Assembly: GCA_018971065.1 (NCBI GenBank)
Contig: JAGWVC010000023.1
Coordinates: forward strand, 1-44,002
DNA length: 44,002 nucleotides
Reading direction: 5' to 3'
Origin: Sphingomonadales bacterium
Lineage (GTDB): Bacteria; Pseudomonadota; Alphaproteobacteria; Sphingomonadales; Sphingomonadaceae
The translations under genes were made by a program, and so were the position numbers. Below, piece by piece: positions 33,500 through 41,384 of this stretch; the stretch's first letter is position 1; each line of letters begins with the position of its first letter. The notes under the pieces were generated by a model. The model had not been told where the DNA came from and searched no databases. It saw only the letters and a list, made by a program, of their open reading frames with translations.

Positions 33500-33554
33500 G
33501 AACAAAACACGAACAAAACGGAATCAATACTGGATCAATGCAGGATCAAATGCG
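33500..33554 (+). repeat. Five short tandem repeats, 10-11 bp period (arm-type sites or iterons)
   Basis: Units begin at 33500, 33511, 33521, 33532 and 33543: GAACAAAAC, GAACAAAAC, GAATCAATAC, GGATCAATGC and GGATCAAATGC. Spacing is 11, 10, 11, 11 bp, one helical turn each, so a bound protein array would sit on one face of the DNA. They lie 47 bp from the tRNA fragment and 86 bp before the repC remnant. They could be integrase arm sites or replication iterons. Confidence 0.6.
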
Positions 33555-33639
33555 TTTTCCGAGCCCATTTCACCGCGCCATTACCGCGGGGTTTTGAGGG
33601 GGTATTTTCGGGCTATTTGGCCGATCTGCCGAAGCAGGC

Positions 33640-34640
33640 GATCCGGCTACGAGCACGACCATCACGCATACCGGGTTGCCACCGAATGTAACGCGGTTCG
33701 AGCTGCTGCAACTGTTCGAGCAGGTGGCCAGGCCCGGATTTGGCCTGTCCATCACCGCCGTGGCGCTGGTGCGGCAATACGTCCGCAAGACGATGGACGC
33801 GGACTACCTCAAGGGCCGCATCTGCGCCGTCTGGATGCAGGCCTGCCGCTTCGCCGAAACACTGGGCATCACTCCGCGCTCGATCAACTAGGCCGAGCGC
33901 GAGCTTGAACGAGCAGGCTTCATTATCCGCAACGCCGGCATCAACGGCGCCCGTGCCGGCGATCGGCAGGATGGGATCATCACCTGGGCAGCAGGGATCA
34001 ACCTCGCCCCGCTGATAGGTCGCTATGTCGAGCTGAAGGGCAAGGCAGAGGCGCTCGCCCTGCAAGCCCGTGCCATCAGCCAATGCCGCGCCGAGATCCG
34101 CCAACTCGGCCAGCGCATCCGCGACGCCCGCGACGACACCCTGCGCCAGCGCGCCGAGGCCATCCTGCCCGACGGTCGCACCGCCCGCATCACCAGCATC
34201 GCCCGACTGACCGAGATCCGGGAGACCCTTTCCGCCATGCTCGACGCCATCGCCAGCACACCGCCCGACCATTCCCGTGCATCAAAAACTTCCGACGCGC
34301 CGGAAGAAAACGACGCACCCAATATACAAGACAAAAACTCATCACGAAGCTGTAGCGCGCGGCCGGGCACACCGGAGCGCATCACACCCGCCGCCGCCGT
34401 CAGCGTCGCCACAGAGGGCTATCAGGGGCTTGTCGAGGCCTTGGGCGGGCCGACATGGCCGAACATCGTCGAAGCCTCCTGGCGAAGCTGCGGCCGGCTC
34501 GGCATCGCCCAAGGCACATGGGGCCGGGCTTGCCAGCACTTTGGCCGAGAGCGGGCCGCGCTTTGCGTGCTGCTGATCGATCGCAACTTCGAATTGCCAA
34601 GCGGCCACCGCTACAAGGCGCGATCCCCCAGCCGATGCCT
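33640..34640 (+). pseudogene. repC: Broken plasmid replication initiator RepC
   Basis: In one frame the sequence gives LPPNVTRFELLQLFEQVA, SITAVALVRQYV, GRICAVWMQACRFAETLG and GITPRSIN, then an amber codon at 33889-33891. It then continues in the same frame with AERELERAGFIIRNAG, GIITWAAGINLAPLI, ILPDGRTARITSI, and at the end WGRACQHFGRERAALCVLL and GHRYKARSPSRCLSG. These are the ordered conserved blocks of RepC from repABC-type alphaproteobacterial plasmids. No start codon lies in front of the first block, so the N-terminus is missing; one internal stop and loss of the last residues (joined to recombinase sequence) make it non-functional. No repA or repB is present. RepC normally drives replication from an origin inside its own gene. 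Confidence 0.78.
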
Positions 34641-34775
34641 CTCGGGCACGCCCGCGTGGACACTACTGCGCGGTATGCCTACCTCGACGATAAGCAACTC
34701 ATCGAGATCGTGCAGCGCGATGGAGCGCGGCAGGGCTTCGTAGCCCCACCAGTTGAGCGCCGCATTGATATATAA
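34638..34775 (+). pseudogene. C-terminal remnant of a tyrosine recombinase (integrase)
   Basis: In the frame one off from repC the sequence reads PLGHARVDTTARYAYLDDKQ: the LGH box and the catalytic tyrosine nine residues after the His, as at the end of phage and island integrases. About 45 codons remain, ending at 34775. The Arg-Lys-His-x-x-Arg core is missing upstream, where repC sequence is joined instead; both frames share CTCTCGGGC at the junction. Probably the leftover of the enzyme, or of a sister enzyme, that integrated the element. Confidence 0.68.
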
Positions 34776-34804
34776 CACAAAGTATGATAGAAGCGGGACT
34801 GTCG

Positions 34805-35205
34805 ATGAAGGATGATCAGCGAACCCGCATTTACAAGAACCGCTGGTTCGCGAAGTTTGCGAGCCGGGAGGGGATCAGCGATGCAACCTTGGTTGCGGCC
34901 GTTGCCCGGGCCAATAGCGGCTTGATCGACGCCGACCTTGGCGGCGGCCTCATCAAGCAGCGGGTTGCCCGGGAAGGTGGCGGGAAGTCAGGAGGATACA
35001 GGACCCTCGTATTCTTTCGCCAAGAAGAAAGGGCCGTGTTCGCGTTTGGCTTTGCCAAGAGCGGCAAGGCAACCTCAATCCGATCGAATTGCGGACCTAC
35101 AAGCAGGCCGCCGCGATCATACTTGCGCTGACGCAGGCGCAAATCGATGCAGAAGTTGAAGCAAGCCGTTTGTTCGAGGTGAATGACGATGCCCAGGACC
35201 TATAA
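34805..35205 (+). pseudogene. RelE/HigB-type toxin gene, frameshifted
   Basis: From ATG 34805 the frame encodes IYKNRWFAKFASREGIS, GLIDADLGGGLIKQRVA, GGGKSGGYRTLVFF and VFAFGFAKSGKA, the full core of the RelE-like toxin family that pairs with Xre antitoxins. At about 35069-35071 one base is missing; in the next frame the protein resumes NLNPIELRTYKQAAAI and ends DDAQDL at 35205. Without the shift it would be about 134 residues, the family size. As written, the protein would lose its C-terminal third. An upstream in-frame ATG at 34784 is possible but has no ribosome site. The stop would overlap the antitoxin start by about 20 bp, the usual toxin-first arrangement. A sequencing error cannot be excluded. 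Confidence 0.72.
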
Positions 35206-35506
35206 GAGCGAGGCGCTGGCCGCCGTGCATGAGATGATGGAAGGGCTGCACGAGGCCGGCTCCATCGACAAGCGCACGCTGCGCGAATTCGACGAGGCCT
35301 GCCTCGCGCCGGCGGCGCCCCTGCAGCCGGACCAGATCAAGGCTATCCGTGAGGCTGAGCACGTCTCGCAGCCCGTGTTCGCTCGCTATCTCAATGTCTC
35401 GAAGAACCTTGTTTCCGACTGGGAGCGCGGAAAGAAGCGGCCCGGCGGCCCCGCCTTGAGGTTACTCTCGATCATCCAGCGCAAGGGGTTGGGGGCGGTG
35501 GCGTAA
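35183..35506 (+). CDS. Xre/HigA-type helix-turn-helix antitoxin
   Basis: 107 residues (or 105 from the ATG at 35189). The N-terminal third, with LAAVHEMMEGLHEAGSID, is helical and typical of antitoxins of this family. The DNA-binding domain lies at about residues 52-100, with IKAIREAEHVSQPVFARYL and NVSKNLVSDWERGKKRP as the helix-turn-helix. It is intact although the upstream toxin is frameshifted. It may still bind its own promoter near 34760-34804 or affect the cas promoter that must lie within 60 bp of its stop codon. Such antitoxin-first survival is common in decayed modules. Confidence 0.85.
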   Translation: MTMPRTYKSEALAAVHEMMEGLHEAGSIDKRTLREFDEACLAPAAPLQPDQIKAIREAEHVSQPVFARYLNVSKNLVSDWERGKKRPGGPALRLLSIIQRKGLGAVA

Positions 35507-35563
35507 CGCACTTACCGGTCAAGTTCCTTTCCACGTGGCAATTTCTTAAATGGAGAGTGAGCG

Positions 35564-37909
35564 GTGAAACGGTTCGCACATTCCGTCCCGGGAGCGCCGG
35601 AAGCTGATTGGGAGCCACTGGAGGAGCACCTTGCGGCCGTAGGTCAGCGGGCAGCACAGTTCGCGTTGCCCTTTGGTGCTTCCTCCATGGTGCTGGCGAT
35701 GGGCCTGCTTCACGACATCGGCAAATGTGCGCTGGCTTATCAAACCTACATCCGGCAACCTGCCAGCGATAGCTTGCGGAAAGGACCGGACCACAGCACT
35801 GCGGGCGCGATAGAAGCATCCACCACCTATAAGGGCGCGCTGGGTCGGCTGATGGCATTTGGCATTGCCGGCCATCATGGCGGCCTGATGGATGGGCCGA
35901 ACCTTACCGGCCGGCTCATCAAGCAGGTCGAGGACTACACCGGCTGGGAAGCTCATGCCGGCTCATTGCCTTCTGCGGCCGACATGAGCACCATGCCGAT
36001 CGGCCGAGGTGTGAACGCCATCGACAAGTCCTTCACGCCCGCGTTCCTCGCGCGGATGGCGTTTTCCTGCCTGGTCGATGCAGACTTCATCGAGACCGAG
36101 CGATTTTATGCCGAGTCATCGGGCGACGCACCACCGCCGCGTGGCGGCACCGTCGAGCAGCACCACCTCGACGCGGTGCGCGCCCACATGGCGGGCCGCC
36201 GCCGCAGTGATACCGAACTGAACTGCCTGCGTTCCGAAATTCTCGACCACGCCAATGCCAAGGCCGCGTTGCCGCCGGGGCTGTTCACGCTGACCGTGCC
36301 CACCGGCGGTGGCAAGACGCTGACCTCGCTCAGCTTCGCACTCGAACACGCGCTGGAGCACGATCTGCGCCGGGTGATCTACGTGATCCCGTTCACCTCG
36401 ATCATCGAGCAGACCGCGGCGGTGTTCCGTGAACAGGTCAAGCTGGGCGACGCCGTGCTCGAGCATCATTCCAGTTTCGACTGGGACCGCAGACCGCCTG
36501 CTACTGACAACGATGCCGAATCCGAAGGCCCGCAAGGTCTCGCCAAGTTGCGGCTCGACGCCCAGAACTGGGATGCGCCGATCGTCGTCACCACCGCGGT
36601 GCAGTTCTTCGAAAGCCTGTTCGCGGCGCGCACCAGCCAGTCGCGCAAGCTGCATAACCTGGCGAAAAGCGTGATCGTGCTGGACGAGGCGCAGTCGATC
36701 CCGGTGCATCTGCTGCGGCCGTGCATGGCGGCGATCGACGAACTGGCGAAGAACTATGGCGCCAGCGTGGTGCTGTGCACCGCAACCCAGCCGGCGTTGC
36801 GGGTGCTGGATCAAGCGCTCCCACAGACCGAAGACATGAAGGCGCGCGGCATCTGGGAAGGGTTGGACATTCCCGACGAACGCGAACTCGCGCCCGATCC
36901 CGCGCGGCTCTACGAGAAGCTGAAGCGTGTCCATGTCGAATGGCGGCGCGAGCCGGTGGAGGATGCGGAGATTGCCGCGCGCTTTGCCGCCCGGCCGCAG
37001 ATGCTGTGCATCGTCAACAGCCGCGCCCATGCCCGCGACTTGTTCCTCAACCTGCGTGAGCAGGGGCAGGACGGCGCGGTGCACCTGACCACGCTGATGT
37101 GCGCGAAGCACCGCCGCGCGGTGCTGGCGCAAGTGCGTGACGATCTGGCGAACGGCCGCCCGGTGCGGCTGGTGGCGACCAGCCTGATTGAGGCCGGCGT
37201 CGATGTCGATTTCCCCGAAGTCTGGCGCGCGGCGGCGGGGCTGGCCAGCATTGCCCAGGCGGCGGGCCGCTGCAACCGCGAGGGTGGACCAGTGATGGGC
37301 CGCACCGTGGTGTTCGAAGCGGCGGGGCGCAAGATTCCGCCGATGATCGAGGCATTCTATGGCCCCGCGCGCACCGTGCTGCGCGGCGATCATGCCGACA
37401 TGCTGGGGCTGGAGGCGATCCACGCTTATTATCGCGAGTTGTACTGGCAGCAGGGCCACGCCGCGCTCGACAAGGCGCGCCTGCCCGGTGGCGAGCCGCT
37501 GGAGATCATCCGCGCGATCCGCGAGGGCGCGAAAAATGGTTTCAATTTCCCGTTCGAGACCATCGCCCGTGCCTTCCGCCTGATCGACGAGACGATGGAC
37601 CCGGTGATCGTGCCGTGGGACGACACCGCGCGCGAGGCGATCGCCGCGCTGCGCCATGCGCCGGTGCCGCCCGCCGGGGTGCAGCGCCAGTTGCAGCAAT
37701 ATGTCGTGCCGGTGCCCGCGAAAGTGCGCGAGAGCTTGCTTACCAGCGGCGCGGTGCAGGCGATCAAGCCGGAAGCCTATGGTGATCGCTTCATGGTGCT
37801 GGAGGAGAGCCAGCCCGGCGTTTTGCCCGAACTCTATGACCACGCCCTGGGCCTGCGGCTCGATCGTGACCCTGCGGAGCGCTCGGCAGAGAGCAATATA
37901 ATTTTCTGA
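35564..37909 (+). CDS. cas3: Cas3 (type I-C) HD nuclease-helicase
   Basis: 781 residues. The N-terminal HD nuclease has His22, the His50-Asp51 pair in LLHDIGK, His104-His105 in GHHGG and Asp172 in LVDADF. The SF2 helicase has Walker A TGGGKT (247-252), DEAQ (374-377), TATQP (406-410), a NSRAHARDLF block, SLIEAGVDVDF and QAAGRCNREGG. In type I-C, Cas3 is recruited by Cascade after R-loop formation and degrades the target strand 3' to 5'. All catalytic residues seen are intact. The start is GTG at 35564 with GGAGAGTGAG in front. The first gene of the cas operon; only about 57 bp separate it from the antitoxin, so its promoter is close or lies in the antitoxin gene. Confidence 0.96.
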   Translation: MKRFAHSVPGAPEADWEPLEEHLAAVGQRAAQFALPFGASSMVLAMGLLHDIGKCALAYQTYIRQPASDSLRKGPDHSTAGAIEASTTYKGALGRLMAFGIAGHHGGLMDGPNLTGRLIKQVEDYTGWEAHAGSLPSAADMSTMPIGRGVNAIDKSFTPAFLARMAFSCLVDADFIETERFYAESSGDAPPPRGGTVEQHHLDAVRAHMAGRRRSDTELNCLRSEILDHANAKAALPPGLFTLTVPTGGGKTLTSLSFALEHALEHDLRRVIYVIPFTSIIEQTAAVFREQVKLGDAVLEHHSSFDWDRRPPATDNDAESEGPQGLAKLRLDAQNWDAPIVVTTAVQFFESLFAARTSQSRKLHNLAKSVIVLDEAQSIPVHLLRPCMAAIDELAKNYGASVVLCTATQPALRVLDQALPQTEDMKARGIWEGLDIPDERELAPDPARLYEKLKRVHVEWRREPVEDAEIAARFAARPQMLCIVNSRAHARDLFLNLREQGQDGAVHLTTLMCAKHRRAVLAQVRDDLANGRPVRLVATSLIEAGVDVDFPEVWRAAAGLASIAQAAGRCNREGGPVMGRTVVFEAAGRKIPPMIEAFYGPARTVLRGDHADMLGLEAIHAYYRELYWQQGHAALDKARLPGGEPLEIIRAIREGAKNGFNFPFETIARAFRLIDETMDPVIVPWDDTAREAIAALRHAPVPPAGVQRQLQQYVVPVPAKVRESLLTSGAVQAIKPEAYGDRFMVLEESQPGVLPELYDHALGLRLDRDPAERSAESNIIF

Positions 37910-37986
37910 TTTTCCTGAAGATGTCGGATTGATCCAATGCGCCGCCAGCAGGCAGTGCCAACATTCGATTCCCAAAGGGGGTGGTA

Positions 37987-38658
37987 ATGGCTGTTCGGTT
38001 GCACGTCTGGGGTGAGCGCGCCTGTTTTACCCGCCCGGAGATGAAGGTGGAACGCGTCAGTTATGACGTGATCACGCCCTCGGCCGCGCGCGGTATCCTC
38101 GAAGCCATCCACTGGAAGCCGGCGATCCGCTGGCATGTCGATCGCATCCATGTGCTGAAGCCGATCCGCTTCCAGTCGCTGCGCCGCAACGAGGTGGGCG
38201 CCAAGGCCAGCGCCAGCAATGCGCAAAGCGCGATGAACCGGGGCGATACCCACGGCCTCGGCATCGTTGTCGATGAAAACCGCCAGCAGCGCGCGGCGCT
38301 GGTGCTGGTCGATGTCGCCTATGTGATCGAGGCGCATTTCAGCATGACCGACCGCGCCGGGCCGGAGGATACCCCGGCCAAGCACATCGCGATGTTCAAC
38401 CGGCGGGCCGAGCAGGGCCAGTGCTTCCACCGCCCGTGCCTGGGCACCCGCGAGTTCGCGGCGGAATTCGCGCTGATCCCCGATGGCGCGCCGCTGCCCG
38501 CGTGCGAGCTGGCGGCAGGCAAGCGCGACGCCGATTTCGGCTGGATGCTGCACGACATCGACTTTTCCCATGGCAACGAATCACGCTTCTTCCGTGCCGA
38601 GATGAAAGACGGCGTGATCGAGGTGCCACCATTCCACGCCGACGAGGTCGTGCGATGA
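37987..38658 (+). CDS. cas5c: Cas5c (Cas5d), pre-crRNA endonuclease of Cascade
   Basis: 223 residues. In type I-C this subunit replaces Cas6: it cuts the repeat RNA and stays on the crRNA 5' handle. AVRLHVWGERACFTRPEMKVERVSYDVITPSAARGI is the family opening (residues 2-37), RFQSLRRNEVG follows, and K132-H133 in AKHIAMFNRR corresponds to the Lys-His pair shown to be needed for cleavage in the Bacillus enzyme. The matching tyrosine region here reads AIHWKP, so the exact equivalent is uncertain. The ATG at 37987 was chosen over GTG at 37981 because AAGGGGGTG lies just upstream. The gene ends in ATGA shared with cas8c. Confidence 0.95.
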   Translation: MAVRLHVWGERACFTRPEMKVERVSYDVITPSAARGILEAIHWKPAIRWHVDRIHVLKPIRFQSLRRNEVGAKASASNAQSAMNRGDTHGLGIVVDENRQQRAALVLVDVAYVIEAHFSMTDRAGPEDTPAKHIAMFNRRAEQGQCFHRPCLGTREFAAEFALIPDGAPLPACELAAGKRDADFGWMLHDIDFSHGNESRFFRAEMKDGVIEVPPFHADEVVR

Positions 38659-40445
38659 CCATCCTGCAGGCGCTGGAACGTTACTACCACCGCCTGTCCG
38701 GCGTGGCGGAGCCGGGGTGGAGCCCGGAAAAGTTCGGCTGGTGCATCGTGCTCGATCGCGAAGGGCAGCCGGTGGATGTGCAGGATGCGCACGATCTGCT
38801 GGGCAAGAAGCCGCGCCCCCGGCTGTACACCGTGCCGGCGGCGGTGAAGCGCACGGTGGGCATTGCGCCCAACCTGCTGTGGGACAAGACCGCCTATGTG
38901 CTGGGCCGCACCGCCGGCGAGGGCAAGCGCACCGGGCAGGAACATGCCGCGTTCGTCGCGATGCACCTGCAACGGCTTGCCGGTGCGGATGACGACGGCC
39001 TGCTGGCCTTGCGCAAATTCCTGGAACAGTGGCGACCCGAGCGTTTCGACGCCCCGCCGTTCAAGCCCGAAATGCTCGATGCCAACGTGATGTTCCGGCT
39101 CGATGGCGACATGGGATACCTGCACGAGCGTCCTGCCGCCCGCGCGCTGGTTGCCGCCAGCGGCGACGAGGGAGCGGACGCGGAGCAGGTGCTATGCCTC
39201 GTCACCGGTGCGCGCGGTGCGCCGGCTCGTCTGCACCCCACGATCAAGGGCGTGGAGGGCGCGCAATCCTCGGGTGCGGCGCTGGTCTCGTTCAATCTCG
39301 ATGCCTTCACGTCGCTGGGCAAGGAACAAGGCGCCAACGCGCCGACCTCGCAGGCTGCCGCCTTCCGCTATGGCGCGGCGCTCAACCACATGCTCACCCG
39401 CGACGGGCCGAACCGCCTGCGCCGCCCGGTGGGCGACGCCAGCGTCGTGTTCTGGGCGGACGCCAGCGATGCCAAGGCGGCAGAGGCGGCGGACGGCCTG
39501 TTCGCGCAGTGGTTCGACAGCGACGTTACCGACGAGGCCGAAGCCGCGCTGGTACGCATGCAGATGGAAGCGGTGGCGGCAGGGCGGCCGCTGGCAGAAC
39601 TTCGCCCCGAGATCGCGCCGGGCACGCGGTTCCACGTGTTGGGGCTCTCGCCCAACGCGGCGCGGTTGTCGGTGCGGTTCTGGCAGTCCGATACGCTCGA
39701 TGCCTTTGCCGAGCGGCTGGCCCGCCATCATGCCGACTTGTCGATCCAGCCGCTGCCGATGGGCTGGGGGGCCGCGCCTTCGGTCAACCGGCTGCTGGTG
39801 AACACTACCGCGTTGCAGCGTGAGTTCAAGAACATTCCGCCGCTGCTCGCCGGCGAGGTGATGCGTGCGGTGCTGACCGGCGGGCGTTACCCGCAAAGCC
39901 TGCTTTCCGCCGCGCTGATCCGCCTGCGCGCCGGCGACAATGCCGCTTCGGGCTGGCACGCCGCCGTCATCCGGGCCGTGCTGATGCGCGATCACCGACT
40001 AGGATTCCACAAGGAGAACGTGCCGATGAGCCTCGACCGGGAGCACAGGACGCCGGGCTATCTGCTCGGCCGCCTGTTCGCCGTTTATGAACTGGCGCAG
40101 CGCGCGGCGCTGGGCCGTGTCAACGCCACCATTCGCGACAAGTATTTCGGCGCGGCCTCGGCCACGCCGGCCAGCGTGTTCCCGCTGATCGTGCGCGGCG
40201 GCCAGAACCATCTGGCCAAGGTGCGCAAGGAAAAGCCGGGCTGGGCCGCGCTGATCGAACGCGAACTGGAACAGATCCACGCCGGGCTGGAACCGTCGCT
40301 GCCGCGCTCGCTGGGCCTGCAACAACAGGGCGAATTCGCCGTCGGCTATTATCACCAGCGTGCCACCAAGCTGAGCAACGGCAAGGACGAAGAGGTCCAC
40401 GCCGACGACTTGCCCGAACACACCGATACCGAAGGGGCCGAATGA
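38655..40445 (+). CDS. cas8c: Cas8c (Csd1), large subunit of type I-C Cascade
   Basis: 596 residues. MTILQALERYYHRLSGV is the standard Csd1 start; KFGWCIVLDREG, NLLWDKTAYVLG, CLVTGARGAPARLHPTIKGV and ALVSFNLDAFTSLGKEQG are further conserved blocks. Cas8c recognises the PAM and contacts Cas3. The ATG at 38655 overlaps the cas5c stop by 4 bp; the frame is open for another 234 bp upstream, but that part lies inside cas5c and shows no Csd1 similarity. The 3' quarter encodes Cas11c from an internal start. The stop overlaps the cas7c ATG by 4 bp. Confidence 0.96.
   Translation: MTILQALERYYHRLSGVAEPGWSPEKFGWCIVLDREGQPVDVQDAHDLLGKKPRPRLYTVPAAVKRTVGIAPNLLWDKTAYVLGRTAGEGKRTGQEHAAFVAMHLQRLAGADDDGLLALRKFLEQWRPERFDAPPFKPEMLDANVMFRLDGDMGYLHERPAARALVAASGDEGADAEQVLCLVTGARGAPARLHPTIKGVEGAQSSGAALVSFNLDAFTSLGKEQGANAPTSQAAAFRYGAALNHMLTRDGPNRLRRPVGDASVVFWADASDAKAAEAADGLFAQWFDSDVTDEAEAALVRMQMEAVAAGRPLAELRPEIAPGTRFHVLGLSPNAARLSVRFWQSDTLDAFAERLARHHADLSIQPLPMGWGAAPSVNRLLVNTTALQREFKNIPPLLAGEVMRAVLTGGRYPQSLLSAALIRLRAGDNAASGWHAAVIRAVLMRDHRLGFHKENVPMSLDREHRTPGYLLGRLFAVYELAQRAALGRVNATIRDKYFGAASATPASVFPLIVRGGQNHLAKVRKEKPGWAALIERELEQIHAGLEPSLPRSLGLQQQGEFAVGYYHQRATKLSNGKDEEVHADDLPEHTDTEGAE
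40026..40445 (+). CDS. cas11c: Cas11c, small Cascade subunit made from an internal start in cas8c
   Basis: An in-frame ATG at 40026 is preceded by AAGGAG at 40011-40016, a 9-base spacing, the best Shine-Dalgarno inside cas8c. The product would be 139 residues, starting MSLDREHRTPGYLLGRLFA and largely helical, with LAQRAALGRVNATIRDKYFG and a helical C-terminal part. Known type I-C systems make Cas11c from the same place in cas8, and two copies form the Cascade belly. The start sequence resembles what is described for other type I-C operons. Predicted from position and ribosome site; separate expression is not shown here. Confidence 0.82.
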   Translation: MSLDREHRTPGYLLGRLFAVYELAQRAALGRVNATIRDKYFGAASATPASVFPLIVRGGQNHLAKVRKEKPGWAALIERELEQIHAGLEPSLPRSLGLQQQGEFAVGYYHQRATKLSNGKDEEVHADDLPEHTDTEGAE

Positions 40446-41380
40446 TGAGCAATCCCGTCACCAACCGCTATGAATTCGTCCTCTATTTCGACGTGGCGAA
40501 CGGCAATCCCAACGGCGATCCCGATGCCGGCAACATGCCGCGGCTCGATCCCGAAACCAACCAGGGCCTGGTGTCCGACGTCGCGCTGAAGCGCAAGGTG
40601 CGCAATTACGTGGCGCTGGCGAAGGGCGACGAGCCAGGCCACGAAATCTACATGTCCGAGGGCGCCACGCTGAACAACCAGCACAAGAAGGCGTGGAAGG
40701 CCGTGCTGCCCGACGTCACCAAGGACAGTGAGTACGAGAAGTTGCCCAAGGACCATCAAAAGGCGCTCGATCTCACCCGCTGGATGTGTGCCAACTTCTG
40801 GGACATCCGCACTTTCGGCGCGGTGATGACGACCAAGGTCAATGCCGGGCAGGTGCGCGGCCCGGTGCAGTTCACGTTCGCCCGCTCGGTCGAGCCGATC
40901 CTGCCGCTGGAAATCTCGATCACCCGCATGGCCGCGACCACCGAGAAGGATGCCGAGGAAAAGGGCGGGCGGACGATGGGCCGCAAGCACATCGTGCCCT
41001 ACGGGCTCTACCGCGCGCACGGCTTCATTTCCGCGCCGCTCGCCAGCCACGAGACCAAGGGCACCGGCTTTTCCGAGGATGACCTAGAACTGCTGTGGCA
41101 GGCGCTGAGCGAGATGTTCGACCACGACCGTTCCGCCGCGCGCGGCGAAATGGCGACGCGCAAGCTGATCCTGTTCCGCCACGCCAGCAAGCTGGGCAAC
41201 GCCCAGGCGCAATCGCTGTTCGACCGGATCAAGACCTGGCGCGTCCACGCCGGCTCCACCCAGGCCATCGGCAGCCCCGCCACCGACAACTGGCCCCCCG
41301 CCCGCCAGTGGAACGACTATGCTGTGACCATCGACCGCGAGGGCCTGCCGGCGGGTGTCGAGATCATCGAGAAGTGCTGA
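40442..41380 (+). CDS. cas7c: Cas7c (Csd2), crRNA backbone subunit
   Basis: 312 residues from the first of two consecutive ATGs (40442, 40445). The Cas7 signature NRYEFVLYFDVANGNPNGDPDAGNMPR at the N-terminus is unmistakable; further blocks are VSDVALKRKVRNYV, NFWDIRTFGAVM, GQVRGPVQFTFARSVEPI and MGRKHIVPYGLYRAHGF. Several copies polymerise along the spacer RNA in Cascade. It overlaps cas8c by 4 bp and is followed by cas4 after 4 bp, so tight co-translation is expected. Confidence 0.97.
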   Translation: MMSNPVTNRYEFVLYFDVANGNPNGDPDAGNMPRLDPETNQGLVSDVALKRKVRNYVALAKGDEPGHEIYMSEGATLNNQHKKAWKAVLPDVTKDSEYEKLPKDHQKALDLTRWMCANFWDIRTFGAVMTTKVNAGQVRGPVQFTFARSVEPILPLEISITRMAATTEKDAEEKGGRTMGRKHIVPYGLYRAHGFISAPLASHETKGTGFSEDDLELLWQALSEMFDHDRSAARGEMATRKLILFRHASKLGNAQAQSLFDRIKTWRVHAGSTQAIGSPATDNWPPARQWNDYAVTIDREGLPAGVEIIEKC

Positions 41381-41384
41381 CTCC

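Noticed and set aside
33411..33500. Complete tRNA gene
   Set aside because: Only the anticodon loop to T-arm part matches. No D arm or 5' acceptor strand exists on the right, so it is a fragment.
34760..34804. Promoter hexamers before the toxin gene (TTGATA, TATAAC, TATGAT)
   Set aside because: AT-rich and promoter-like, but no pair has a 16-18 bp spacing, so no promoter was called.
38421..38654. N-terminal extension of cas8c
   Set aside because: It lies fully inside cas5c in another frame, and the Csd1 start MTILQALERYY is at 38655 with the usual ATGA overlap.
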